Shown here one piece after another: positions 15,226-22,426 of a stretch of DNA of 28,903 nt (position 1 is the stretch's first letter; each line of letters starts with the position of its first letter). Made by a program: the position numbers and the translations under genes. This DNA comes from Betaproteobacteria bacterium (GTDB lineage: Bacteria > Pseudomonadota > Gammaproteobacteria > Burkholderiales > Burkholderiaceae), in assembly GCA_018969885.1 (NCBI GenBank), contig JAGWXN010000013.1:1-28903 (forward strand). Reading direction: 5' to 3'. Below the pieces are notes generated by a model, which did no database searches, was not told the origin of the DNA, and saw nothing but the letters and a program-made list of their open reading frames with translations.

Positions 15226-16622
15226 AGAACTTTCCCCGGGTTAAGAATGGCATGCGGATCGAGCGCAGCCTTGAGCCTGCGCATGAGCGCGATTTCCTCT
15301 TCGCTTCGCGAATGGCCCAGATACGCGCGCTTGAGCAGTCCGATACCGTGTTCGGCCGATACCGAGCCCTGCCACTCGGCCACGCACCCATAGACGATAC
15401 GGTCGGTATCGTCTTTACTGCGAATGCCGTCGCGAATCTGGGCACTGACGTGAAGGTTGCCGTCAGCCACATGCCCAAAGCAGACCACGCCCCCCTCCGG
15501 CCACGAGGCAAGGAGCCGAGCCTGGCATTCATCGGCGAACGCGCCAATCGTGCCGACCGGCAAACTCACGTCATAGTCGACATGGGGCGCGAACGCACGC
15601 GCGAGTTCACCGGAGGCATCGCGCGTAGACCAGAGCGCCGCCCGCTCACGACCCGATTGCGCGATCACCGCATCACTGGCGCAACCCTGCTCAAGCGCCG
15701 CGGCAATGCTCGCTTCGAAGAGCTCGGCATCGCGCGCTTCGTCGGTTCCCATGGTCTCCAGCAACACATGGATCGAACCGTCTTCAGGCATGGGGACCGA
15801 TCCCCGCTGCGCGCGCGCGAACGCATAAAAATCGGGCCACATCGCTTCATAGGCGGCAAGCGTCGGGCCCAACCGCTCACGGGCAAGACGCAGGAGCGCG
15901 AGCACCTGCTGATAGTTGGCAACCGACACCATGGCCGTACAGACACTGCGCGGTTTTGGATGAAGGCGGAGCACCAACCGGGTGATGACCCCCAGCGTGC
16001 CCTCGGTGCCGATGAAGAGCTGCTTGAGGTCGTAACCCGCATTGTTCTTCAGCATCGAGTTCATGGCCGACACCACCGTGCCATCCGCAAGCACGGCCTC
16101 CACGCCCAACACCAGCTCCCGCATCATGCCGAAACGAAGCACGCGGTTGCCGCCTGCGTTGGTTGCCGCGTTACCGCCCACCCGGCATGACCCGCGGGCG
16201 CCGATATCGAGTGCGAACATGAGCCCCGCGTCGTCGGCGGCCTGCTGGACCGCCTGTAGCGTGACGCCCGCCTGCACGGTGATCACCGAGCCATCCGGGT
16301 CGAGCGATTCAATCGCGGCGAGCCGTTCAAGCGATAACACCACCGCATGCGCCGAGGGGGTGGCGCCGCCCGTGAGCCCGGTCAGTCCGCCCTGCGGAAC
16401 CACCGGAGCACGGTGCGCGTTACAGATTCGGAGCACCGTTGCCACCTCTTCGGTGCTGCGCGGCCGAGCCAGCGCAGTAGGCGGCGAATCAACGGGTGCC
16501 GACACCATCCAGTCCTTGAGGTGCCGGGCATCGATCGGCGCACGCATCAGGACGCCCGAGGCAAGCGCACGCTCGAGGTCATCGAGCAGTGCCGCAGTAT
16601 TGAACGGGGGAGCGAGGCTCAA
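15222..16622 (-). CDS. FAD-linked 2-hydroxyacid dehydrogenase (GlcD/D-lactate/D-2-hydroxyglutarate type)
   Basis: A 466-residue VAO-fold flavoprotein. The FAD pyrophosphate loop is PQGGLTGLTGG near residue 77. SCRVGGNAATNAGGNRVLRFG and NNAGYDLKQLFIGTEGTLGVIT are the characteristic FAD-domain segments. The C-terminal half carries the metal/substrate motif GHVADGNLH (H384, N389, H391) and SAEHGIG (E424, H425). Relatives oxidise D-lactate, glycolate or D-2-hydroxyglutarate and pass electrons to quinone, ETF or cytochrome c. The substrate is unknown. No signal peptide is seen. The start is TTG at 16622, supported by AAGGAAG just upstream. It overlaps the cytochrome c-P460 gene by 4 bases and follows the GlcG-like gene by 36 bases, so it belongs to a four-gene operon. 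Confidence 0.9.
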   Translation of the reverse strand: MSLAPPFNTAALLDDLERALASGVLMRAPIDARHLKDWMVSAPVDSPPTALARPRSTEEVATVLRICNAHRAPVVPQGGLTGLTGGATPSAHAVVLSLERLAAIESLDPDGSVITVQAGVTLQAVQQAADDAGLMFALDIGARGSCRVGGNAATNAGGNRVLRFGMMRELVLGVEAVLADGTVVSAMNSMLKNNAGYDLKQLFIGTEGTLGVITRLVLRLHPKPRSVCTAMVSVANYQQVLALLRLARERLGPTLAAYEAMWPDFYAFARAQRGSVPMPEDGSIHVLLETMGTDEARDAELFEASIAAALEQGCASDAVIAQSGRERAALWSTRDASGELARAFAPHVDYDVSLPVGTIGAFADECQARLLASWPEGGVVCFGHVADGNLHVSAQIRDGIRSKDDTDRIVYGCVAEWQGSVSAEHGIGLLKRAYLGHSRSEEEIALMRRLKAALDPHAILNPGKVL

Positions 16623-16627
16623 GACGG

Positions 16628-16634
16628 CTTCCTT
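16628..16634 (-). promoter_or_regulatory. Ribosome-binding site supporting a TTG start
   Basis: AAGGAAG on the minus strand lies 5 bases (7 from the AAGGA core) before the TTG at 16622. No in-frame ATG is close enough to it, which supports the TTG as start of the dehydrogenase. Confidence 0.5.
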
Positions 16635-16658
16635 GTGCGAGCGGTCAACGATGCCAGA

Positions 16659-17078
16659 TCAGCCCGCTTTAAGTCCGGCCGATTCAACGCCGGCTGCGCA
16701 GATCAGTTCGTCTTCATCGCCCGACCCGCCGCTTGCCCCGACCGCGCCCAGCAACTGGCCGCTCGGCGACAGAATCAGCACGGCGCCGGTCTGCGGTAAA
16801 AACCGGCCGTCAGCCGACGCGGCCAGCGTCACATAAAAATTCGGATTGTCCTTCGCGCGCTGGGCGAGCACGCGGCTCGATGCGCCCATGCCCACTGCGC
16901 CCCAGGCCTTGCCGCGTGCGATCTCAAAGCGAAACATGCTGGCCCCGTCTTCCCGCGCAAATGCCTTGAGGTTACCGCCTTCATCGAGCACTGCAATGCC
17001 CATCGGCTTGAAATTCTCAGCACGGGCGCGGGCCAGTGCCCCATCAATGATCTGCCGGGCCTGAGCGAGCGTGAGCAT
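16659..17078 (-). CDS. GlcG/HbpS-family protein
   Basis: A 139-residue protein of the GlcG/HbpS (heme-degrading-like, PduO C-terminal-type) family. The visible pattern is LTLAQARQIIDGALARARA at the N-terminus, then PMGIAVLDEGGNLKAFARED, KAWGAVGMGASSR and LLGAVGASGGSGDEDE. Family members accompany glycolate oxidase genes and some bind heme; the molecular role of GlcG is not settled. No leader is seen. I start it at ATG 17078. A GTG at 17108, overlapping the stop of the EthD-like gene, would add ten residues and cannot be excluded; GGAG lies 13 bases before the ATG, rather far. The next gene downstream is the GlcD-like dehydrogenase, the same association as in glc operons. Confidence 0.85.
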   Translation of the reverse strand: MLTLAQARQIIDGALARARAENFKPMGIAVLDEGGNLKAFAREDGASMFRFEIARGKAWGAVGMGASSRVLAQRAKDNPNFYVTLAASADGRFLPQTGAVLILSPSGQLLGAVGASGGSGDEDELICAAGVESAGLKAG

Positions 17079-17107
17079 ATCCAAATCAGTTCTCCATAAA
17101 AGGCGCA

Positions 17108-17821
17108 CTAGGCGCGAAGCGGGGTGTCGAGAGTAAGCATCGGATAGTGGGCATTGCCACCGGCAAACTCTGGAAACTGGTGAAAATCAGCACGCATCTC
17201 TCGGATGACCGGCGAGGCGAGCGCAGCGCTCAGATCGTCTGGCGAATCGAACATCAGCTTGTTCCGCTGCATGAAGTCGACCCGCATACCGGACAGCCCG
17301 CCGATCCAGTCAACGCGGGTGCAGATCTCAATCTCGCGCACGTTCGGGAACTTGCGCATGATGGGCGGGTGATGGTCGATGTAGTGGCGGTGCCAGGCGC
17401 TGAGGTCGGCTGCCTGCCCAGGGTAGTGCACAAGATAGCTGCAGCGGGTCGCGCGCGGCGGCAGCTCACGATCAAGTGGCTCGATGGGAAGCGCACGTAC
17501 CAGCATGATTTGCTGCTGGACCCGCATGCCTCGAAGCGCCTCGATGTCGCCCGCTGTGCCAAGCGCCTGCAGCACGCCGGCAGGCCGAAGCGCGTCTTCC
17601 AGGGCCTCGATCCGAGGCGCATAGAGCTGGAGCGCGAGCGGCGGTCCCGGCTCATCGTTGGGAAAAGCATGACGGGTGCCAGCGGGCGTGGGCAGATGAA
17701 TCAGCGCGCGTTCGAGCCCCACGACCGACGCCAGCACCTGGGCAATCTGTCGGAGCGAACCTGGCTCTAGCGTGACGGCAGCGCCACCGGGCAAACGGAA
17801 ATGAGCGAAGTAACAGAACAT
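17108..17821 (-). CDS. EthD-domain protein
   Basis: A 237-residue cytosolic protein. The C-terminal half carries an EthD (dimeric alpha/beta-barrel) signature, SYLVHYPGQ followed by WHRHYIDHHPPIMRKFPNVRE, with W143-H144 and the paired histidines. The N-terminal half (MFCYFAHFRLPGG) has similar length and may be a second, degenerate copy of the ferredoxin-like fold; this is a guess. EthD proteins occur with a cytochrome P450 in ethyl tert-butyl ether degradation and in other catabolic operons, with poorly defined function. I start at the ATG at 17821; the frame is open to 17935, but a TATAAA on the minus strand at 17841-17846 and an AGG near the ATG favour the shorter protein. First gene of the operon with GlcG, GlcD and cytochrome c-P460. 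Confidence 0.75.
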   Translation of the reverse strand: MFCYFAHFRLPGGAAVTLEPGSLRQIAQVLASVVGLERALIHLPTPAGTRHAFPNDEPGPPLALQLYAPRIEALEDALRPAGVLQALGTAGDIEALRGMRVQQQIMLVRALPIEPLDRELPPRATRCSYLVHYPGQAADLSAWHRHYIDHHPPIMRKFPNVREIEICTRVDWIGGLSGMRVDFMQRNKLMFDSPDDLSAALASPVIREMRADFHQFPEFAGGNAHYPMLTLDTPLRA

Positions 17822-17840
17822 GGGTCGGTACCTGCCTTGC

Positions 17841-17846
17841 TTTATA
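17841..17846 (-). promoter_or_regulatory. Possible -10 box of the EthD-GlcG-GlcD-P460 operon
   Basis: TATAAA on the minus strand, about 20 bases before the chosen ATG of the EthD-like gene. No good -35 hexamer is seen at the right distance, so confidence is low. Confidence 0.3.
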
Positions 17847-17954
17847 CGCCAGTTCGCCGCGCACGGCGAGCAGCGGGACGGGTCGTCGGGGAATCGAATC
17901 TGCATCAGATCGGCGATCGCAACCTCGGCAACCAACGCGCTTCATAATGCACCC

Positions 17955-19175
17955 ATGCATATTCCTGCCGGACCTGCGCCGGTCGCCGGCGTGGTCGGCG
18001 CCGGCATCCTCTCGCTTGCCGTGGCCATGGGCATCGGCCGGTTCGCGTTCACACCGCTGCTGCCCCTCATGCTTCGCGATGGCGATCTCAGCCCGATCGC
18101 GGGCGCCGAGTGGGCCATGGCGAACTATGTGGGGTATCTGGCGGGGGCGCTCACTGCGGCGCGCGTCGCAAGCCAGCCGCGGCGGGCCAGCCTGATCGGC
18201 CTTGTCGGCGTCGCCATCACCACGCTCGCCACCGGGCTCCTCAGCGGCGCTGCGCTCGCGTTCGCGGGCCCCTTGCTGCGGGCGATCGCAGGCGTCTTCA
18301 GCGCATGGGTGCTGGTCGGTGCCAGCGGCTGGTGCCTGATGGCGCTCGCGCGTGCGGGGCGCCCCGCTCTCACCGCGTGGATCTACACCGGCGTGGGCTG
18401 CGGTATCGCGCTGGCCGGACTCCTCGCCTGGCTGGGCGGCGGTCAGCCAGCGCGCGGGCTTTGGCTGGAACTAGGCCTCGTCGCGGCGTTGGGCGCGATG
18501 ATGGTTGCCGCGCTCCGCGTACCCGCCCCAGACCCGGAGGCCGGCGCGGTCGATCATGCCGCTGCCCGGATTGCACCATCTGCCCAAGGCGTGGGCAGAT
18601 CCGATACTGGGCTGATCGTTTGCTACGGCATCTTCGGGTATGGCTACATCGTGCTCGCCACCTTTTTGCCTGCGATGGCTCGCGACAGCATCGATGACCC
18701 CATCGTGTTCGGCCTCACCTGGCCGGTGTTCGGCCTGGCAGCGGCCGTATCGGTTGCGGCCACGGCCCGCTGGGGCACTGCGCTTGCGCGCGAACGCATC
18801 TGGGCGCTCGCGCAATCGGCCATGGCACTCGGCACCGCCTTGCCACTACTCAGCGTGGCGATCGGCGCGCTCATCGCCTCAGCGGTGCTCGTGGGCGGCA
18901 CCTTCATGGTGGCCACCATGGCGGGAATGCAGCTCGCTCGGGAGCGCCATCCCGATAACCCCACACCCCTGGTCGCTCGCATGACGATTGCTTTCGCTTG
19001 CGGTCAGATCGCAGGGCCGCTCCTGATCCGGTCAATCGGTGATACCGCCTGGATGGGCGCATCCGCGCTTGTTTGGGCCAACCTGATTGCGACCCTCTTG
19101 CTCACGGGCTCGGCCGCATGGCTCTGGCGGCTGCACTTCGCAAGGAATCGGTGTCGTTCAGACACAAGCGCTTAA
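17955..19175 (+). CDS. MFS transporter, YbfB/YjiJ family
   Basis: A 406-residue inner-membrane protein with about twelve hydrophobic segments. The first segment, GILSLAVAMGIGRFAFTPLLP, is the hallmark of the YbfB/YjiJ family, and the following WAMANYVGYLAGAL is also typical. Other recognisable blocks are ASGWCLMAL, YGIFGYGYIVLATFLPAMA near the middle, and MTIAFACGQIAGPLL towards the end. The physiological substrate of this family is largely unknown. The ATG at 17955 is chosen because the family signature starts soon after; the frame is open from 17820 but runs through the divergent promoter region. No ribosome-binding site is visible, and a CATAAT lies only 7 bases upstream, so the mRNA may be leaderless. 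It is divergent from the EthD operon. Confidence 0.88.
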   Translation: MHIPAGPAPVAGVVGAGILSLAVAMGIGRFAFTPLLPLMLRDGDLSPIAGAEWAMANYVGYLAGALTAARVASQPRRASLIGLVGVAITTLATGLLSGAALAFAGPLLRAIAGVFSAWVLVGASGWCLMALARAGRPALTAWIYTGVGCGIALAGLLAWLGGGQPARGLWLELGLVAALGAMMVAALRVPAPDPEAGAVDHAAARIAPSAQGVGRSDTGLIVCYGIFGYGYIVLATFLPAMARDSIDDPIVFGLTWPVFGLAAAVSVAATARWGTALARERIWALAQSAMALGTALPLLSVAIGALIASAVLVGGTFMVATMAGMQLARERHPDNPTPLVARMTIAFACGQIAGPLLIRSIGDTAWMGASALVWANLIATLLLTGSAAWLWRLHFARNRCRSDTSA

Positions 19176-19185
19176 CCGCTACACT
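19157..19185 (+). promoter_or_regulatory. Possible promoter of the apyrase gene
   Basis: TTCAGA (19157-19162) and TACACT (19180-19185) are separated by 17 bases and match the sigma-70 consensus at 4 of 6 positions each. The pair overlaps the end of the MFS gene and would give a leader of about 48 bases. Chance occurrence is possible. Confidence 0.3.
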
Positions 19186-19239
19186 GATCCCGTTCCAACC
19201 GGTCAGTCCTGCGTACCCAACACCGCGAAGCTTCTATCT

Positions 19240-20475
19240 ATGCCCTGCCTTCCCCTGCTGCGAGCAGCCTTTGCAAGCCTCACGCTCCTCCTTGGGCTGC
19301 TGTCGCCAGCGACTGCCGATGACACCGAACGCTATCTCGCGGTGATCGACGCGGGCAGCAGCGGCTCGCGCATCCATCTCTACGAACGCACGGCAGCTGA
19401 GCGCGGCGTGGACGTGAAGCAGTTATTCGAGGACAAAGCAGGCGAGGCGCTGTCGGCGTTTGAGCGTACGCCCAGCGACGCAGGCCCTCGCGCGATCCAG
19501 CCGCTGCTTGAGCGCCTGCTCGCCCGGCTCGCGCCATTGAATATCGAACGCAGCACCGTGCAGGTTCACGTGCTCGCTACCGCGGGCATGCGCCGCCTCG
19601 ACGCCGACCATCCTGCCGCCGCCCAGGCGATCTACCAGAGCGTGCGAAGCACACTGACCTCGGCGGGCGTCGCAGTGCGACGCATCGAGACCCTGAGCGG
19701 CCATCTCGAAGGCGTATATGCCTGGGTCGATGTCAACGATCTAAGCGGTGCGCTCGCGAGATCCCCTGCACAGGCGCTCACGGCCGTCATCGAAGTGGGC
19801 GGCGCCTCGGCGCAACTCGCTTACGCAGGTGAGGCCCCACCGGGTGCACAGGTCACCCCAATCACGCTAAACGGGCGCAGCCATCAGGTCGTAAGTTTCA
19901 CCTGGCTGGGCCTGGGCCAGGATGAGGCACGACGCGCCATGATCAGCGCCGCTCGCAGCCGATCAAATGTCGACGAAGTGCCGTGCTACCCGGACAACCG
20001 CAAAGCGGCTGGCGGACTCAGTGCCTTCGACGCCGATGGAAGCCGCTACCTGGTCGCCCGGGGTCGTTTCAATTTCGAACAATGCAGCCAACTGTATGAC
20101 GCCGTCATCCGCCCTTTCGGGCTCGCGGCACTGGCCACCCCGATCCGCCTGTCCAAGGTCCCAATCGTAGGGCTCGCATCGGTTTATTTTTCGCTTGCTG
20201 ACTGGCAGGCCCTCGGTCAGCCGGGCACCCTGGCCAATACCCTCAGCGGCCAGTGCGAAGGCGAGGACGCTTACGGCGAAAAAGTCGTGGGCTTCATCCG
20301 GCGTGATCCGAAAAATCGCTTCGCGCAGACGGCCTGCGCCAATGGCACCTTCGTCCACGCTCTGCTCTTCGGGCCAGCCGGTCTTCGCGTTGACCCCGCG
20401 CAGGTCAGCGCCGCGGCACGTATCAACGGTCAGCCGCCAAGTTGGGCCCGAGGCTTCGCTCTGGTGGAACGCTGA
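19240..20475 (+). CDS. Secreted nucleoside tri/diphosphatase (apyrase), GDA1/CD39 family
   Basis: A 411-residue exported protein. The leader MPCLPLLRAAFASLTLLLGL ends near SPATA (about residue 26). Apyrase-conserved regions are visible: ACR1 VIDAGSSGSR (35-44), ACR3 ATAGMR (113-118), the catalytic-glutamate segment GHLEGVYAW (E157), and ACR4 in the form EVGGASAQ (E185-Q192), where most family members have DLGGGS. The family hydrolyses nucleoside tri- and diphosphates using a divalent metal, here presumably in the periplasm. GDA1/CD39 enzymes are common in eukaryotes and scattered in bacteria, the Legionella enzymes being best known. Several cysteines in the C-terminal half could form disulfides. 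The ATG at 19240 is chosen for the leader; the longer open frame overlaps the MFS gene. The ribosome-binding site is weak. Confidence 0.9.
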   Translation: MPCLPLLRAAFASLTLLLGLLSPATADDTERYLAVIDAGSSGSRIHLYERTAAERGVDVKQLFEDKAGEALSAFERTPSDAGPRAIQPLLERLLARLAPLNIERSTVQVHVLATAGMRRLDADHPAAAQAIYQSVRSTLTSAGVAVRRIETLSGHLEGVYAWVDVNDLSGALARSPAQALTAVIEVGGASAQLAYAGEAPPGAQVTPITLNGRSHQVVSFTWLGLGQDEARRAMISAARSRSNVDEVPCYPDNRKAAGGLSAFDADGSRYLVARGRFNFEQCSQLYDAVIRPFGLAALATPIRLSKVPIVGLASVYFSLADWQALGQPGTLANTLSGQCEGEDAYGEKVVGFIRRDPKNRFAQTACANGTFVHALLFGPAGLRVDPAQVSAAARINGQPPSWARGFALVER

Positions 20476-20526
20476 CCGACCGGTGTGTCGTAAAGTGTCA
20501 GCGCCCGACGCAGCCCGGAGATTTCC

Positions 20527-21468
20527 ATGATTATCGAGCGCCCTGAAGACCTGACCGCAGCCGTCCTCTCCGAACTCGAGCGGGCCGATGACCCGCGCTG
20601 GCGAACCCTCATGCAGTCGGCCGTTCGCCACCTTCACGGGTTCGTGCGCGACACCGCTCTCACCGAGGCCGAGTTTCAGAAAATCTGCGCGGTCATCGCC
20701 CGACTGGGCCAGCTCACCGGACCGTCGCACAATGAGGTGGTGCTTGGAGCCGGCTCGCTCGGTATTTCAGCGCTGGTCTGTCTCCTCAACAACGGCGCTG
20801 GCGGCACCCAGCCCACCACCGCCAATCTGCTGGGCCCTTTCTGGCGCGAGCATTCCCCCCCCACAGCCAACGGCGCGAGCATCGTGCGAGGCCCTACCCC
20901 CGGAGAACCGATTTTTGTGACGGGTTGGGTCCGAGACAACCAGGGCCACCCGGTGGCAGGTGCTGAGGTCGACGTCTGGCACTCATCATCGGAGGGCTTC
21001 TATGAAAACCAGGACCCCGCGCAGGCCGACATGAATTTGCGCGGCCGCTTCACGACCGATGAAGCGGGCGGCTTTCACTTCCGAAGCATCAAACCCGCGG
21101 GCTATCCGATTCCGGTAAGCGGCCCGGTGGGCGACCTGCTCCGCGCCCAGGGGCGACATAACCTGCGCCCGGCGCACATCCATTTCCTGATCCACAAGCC
21201 GGGCTACAAGACCCAGTTCTCGCAGATCTACTCCAGCGACGACCCCCATCTTGATTCCGACGTACAGTTTGCCGTGACGCGTTCTTTGATCGGCCACTAC
21301 CAACGCCATGTCGCCGAGCCCGCACCGGACAACGACGTGAACGGCCCCTGGTACTCACTGGAGCAGGTGTTCGTGATCGAACCCGGCGAGGCTCGCTGGC
21401 CGCGCGCGCCCATCACGGGCAAGGCCGAGGGTGAGCGCCCCCAGCTCCAGGTTTTGGAGAGAAGCTGA
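20527..21468 (+). CDS. Intradiol ring-cleavage dioxygenase, hydroxyquinol 1,2-dioxygenase-like
   Basis: A 313-residue cytosolic non-heme Fe(III) dioxygenase. The N-terminal helical dimerisation domain (about 1-100) is typical of catechol and hydroxyquinol dioxygenases. The four iron ligands are visible: Y159 in EGFYENQ, Y193 in PAGYPIP, and H217/H219 in RPAHIHF. DMNLRGRFTTDE and GDLLRAQGRHNLRPAH resemble hydroxyquinol 1,2-dioxygenases more than catechol or protocatechuate enzymes. The expected reaction opens the ring of hydroxyquinol to maleylacetate; the true substrate is not proven. The ATG at 20527 follows GGAG with 6 bases of spacing. No maleylacetate reductase gene is in the window; the next same-strand genes encode an FAH-family protein and a Gfo/Idh/MocA protein. 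Confidence 0.9.
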   Translation: MIIERPEDLTAAVLSELERADDPRWRTLMQSAVRHLHGFVRDTALTEAEFQKICAVIARLGQLTGPSHNEVVLGAGSLGISALVCLLNNGAGGTQPTTANLLGPFWREHSPPTANGASIVRGPTPGEPIFVTGWVRDNQGHPVAGAEVDVWHSSSEGFYENQDPAQADMNLRGRFTTDEAGGFHFRSIKPAGYPIPVSGPVGDLLRAQGRHNLRPAHIHFLIHKPGYKTQFSQIYSSDDPHLDSDVQFAVTRSLIGHYQRHVAEPAPDNDVNGPWYSLEQVFVIEPGEARWPRAPITGKAEGERPQLQVLERS

Positions 21469-21640
21469 GACCGCCGCTACCGCGCGATGGGCCGCTGGCT
21501 AGCGAAGACCGGGTGTGCATCGCTGCGCGAGACGCTCCCCTACGCGCTGCGCTTGAAATCGACCGAGCGGGAGCAGAAGATGCGGGCTCAGGGGGTCGCT
21601 ACCCCTTTGCAGTCGCCTTCGCTCAATCAGGAGCTCCGCC

Positions 21641-22426
21641 ATGAGTCGCCGCAAACTGTTCGAAACCTCCGCCACCCTGGGTCTGGGCGCGCTTGCTGGT
21701 TGTGCCCTCCCCGGCACTGCCAACCAAACCCCGCGAACGCTGTTCGATGTCCCGGTCACAACCGTTCCCATTGCGGGGAGCGCACAGGCGTTTCCGGTTC
21801 GCCGCATTTACTGCATCGGTCGAAACTATGCCGCGCATGCACGCGAGATGGGATCCGACCCGACCCGTGAGCCCCCCTTCTTTTTTCAGAAGCCCACCGA
21901 CGCGATCCAGAACGTGGCGCCGGGTACCGTGGCCGATCATCCCTACCCCCCGCTCACCAAGAACTATCACTATGAAGTGGAGTTGGTGGCGGCCCTGCAC
22001 CGCGGCGGCCGGAATGTGCCGGTTGATCGGGCGCTCGATCTGGTCTTCGGTTACGCGCTGGGCCTGGACATGACGCGCCGCGATCTCCAGCGCGCCATGG
22101 GTGACGAGAAGAAGCCCTGGGAAATCGGCAAGAGCTTTGATCGATCGGCGCCGATCGGCCCCATCCACCCCGTGACCCAGACTGGCCACTTCCGGCAGGG
22201 CACGATCTGGCTGAAAGTCAACGGCAAGATCCGCCAGAACGCCAATCTCAACCAGATGATCTGGAACGTAGCCGAACAGGTGAGTCGTCTGTCTCAGGCG
22301 TTCGAGCTGTTTCCAGGCGACATCATTTATTCGGGTACCCCCGAAAACGTTGGGCCGGTCGTGCGGGGCGACGTCATCGACTGCCACATTGACGGATTAC
22401 CCGACCTGAGCGTGCGTATCGTCTGA
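21641..22426 (+). CDS. Fumarylacetoacetate hydrolase-family protein with Tat/lipoprotein-like leader
   Basis: A 261-residue protein of the FAH superfamily, close in pattern to FAHD1-type acylpyruvases and oxaloacetate decarboxylases. Family blocks are YCIGRNYAAHAREMG, FFFQKPTDAI, the metal site YEVE (E112, E114) with D143 in GLDMTRRD, KSFDRSAPIGP and GDIIYSGTPENVGPV. The unusual part is the N-terminus: SRRKLF with R3-R4, a short hydrophobic stretch, then LAGC with C21. That reads as a Tat signal with a lipobox, whereas FAH enzymes are normally cytosolic. AGGAG is 7 bases before the ATG, so this start is well supported. It lies 172 bases after the dioxygenase and overlaps the next gene by one base (TGATG). 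Confidence 0.88.
   Translation: MSRRKLFETSATLGLGALAGCALPGTANQTPRTLFDVPVTTVPIAGSAQAFPVRRIYCIGRNYAAHAREMGSDPTREPPFFFQKPTDAIQNVAPGTVADHPYPPLTKNYHYEVELVAALHRGGRNVPVDRALDLVFGYALGLDMTRRDLQRAMGDEKKPWEIGKSFDRSAPIGPIHPVTQTGHFRQGTIWLKVNGKIRQNANLNQMIWNVAEQVSRLSQAFELFPGDIIYSGTPENVGPVVRGDVIDCHIDGLPDLSVRIV

Noticed and set aside
15252..16190. 312-codon plus-strand frame
   Set aside because: Antisense to the FAD-linked dehydrogenase, whose motifs are clear; Arg-rich composition typical of a shadow frame.
19963..20730. 255-codon minus-strand frame across the apyrase/dioxygenase junction
   Set aside because: It crosses two well-supported genes on the other strand and shows no domain.
21623..22387. 254-codon minus-strand frame
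   Set aside because: Antisense to the FAH-family gene with its metal-site motifs.
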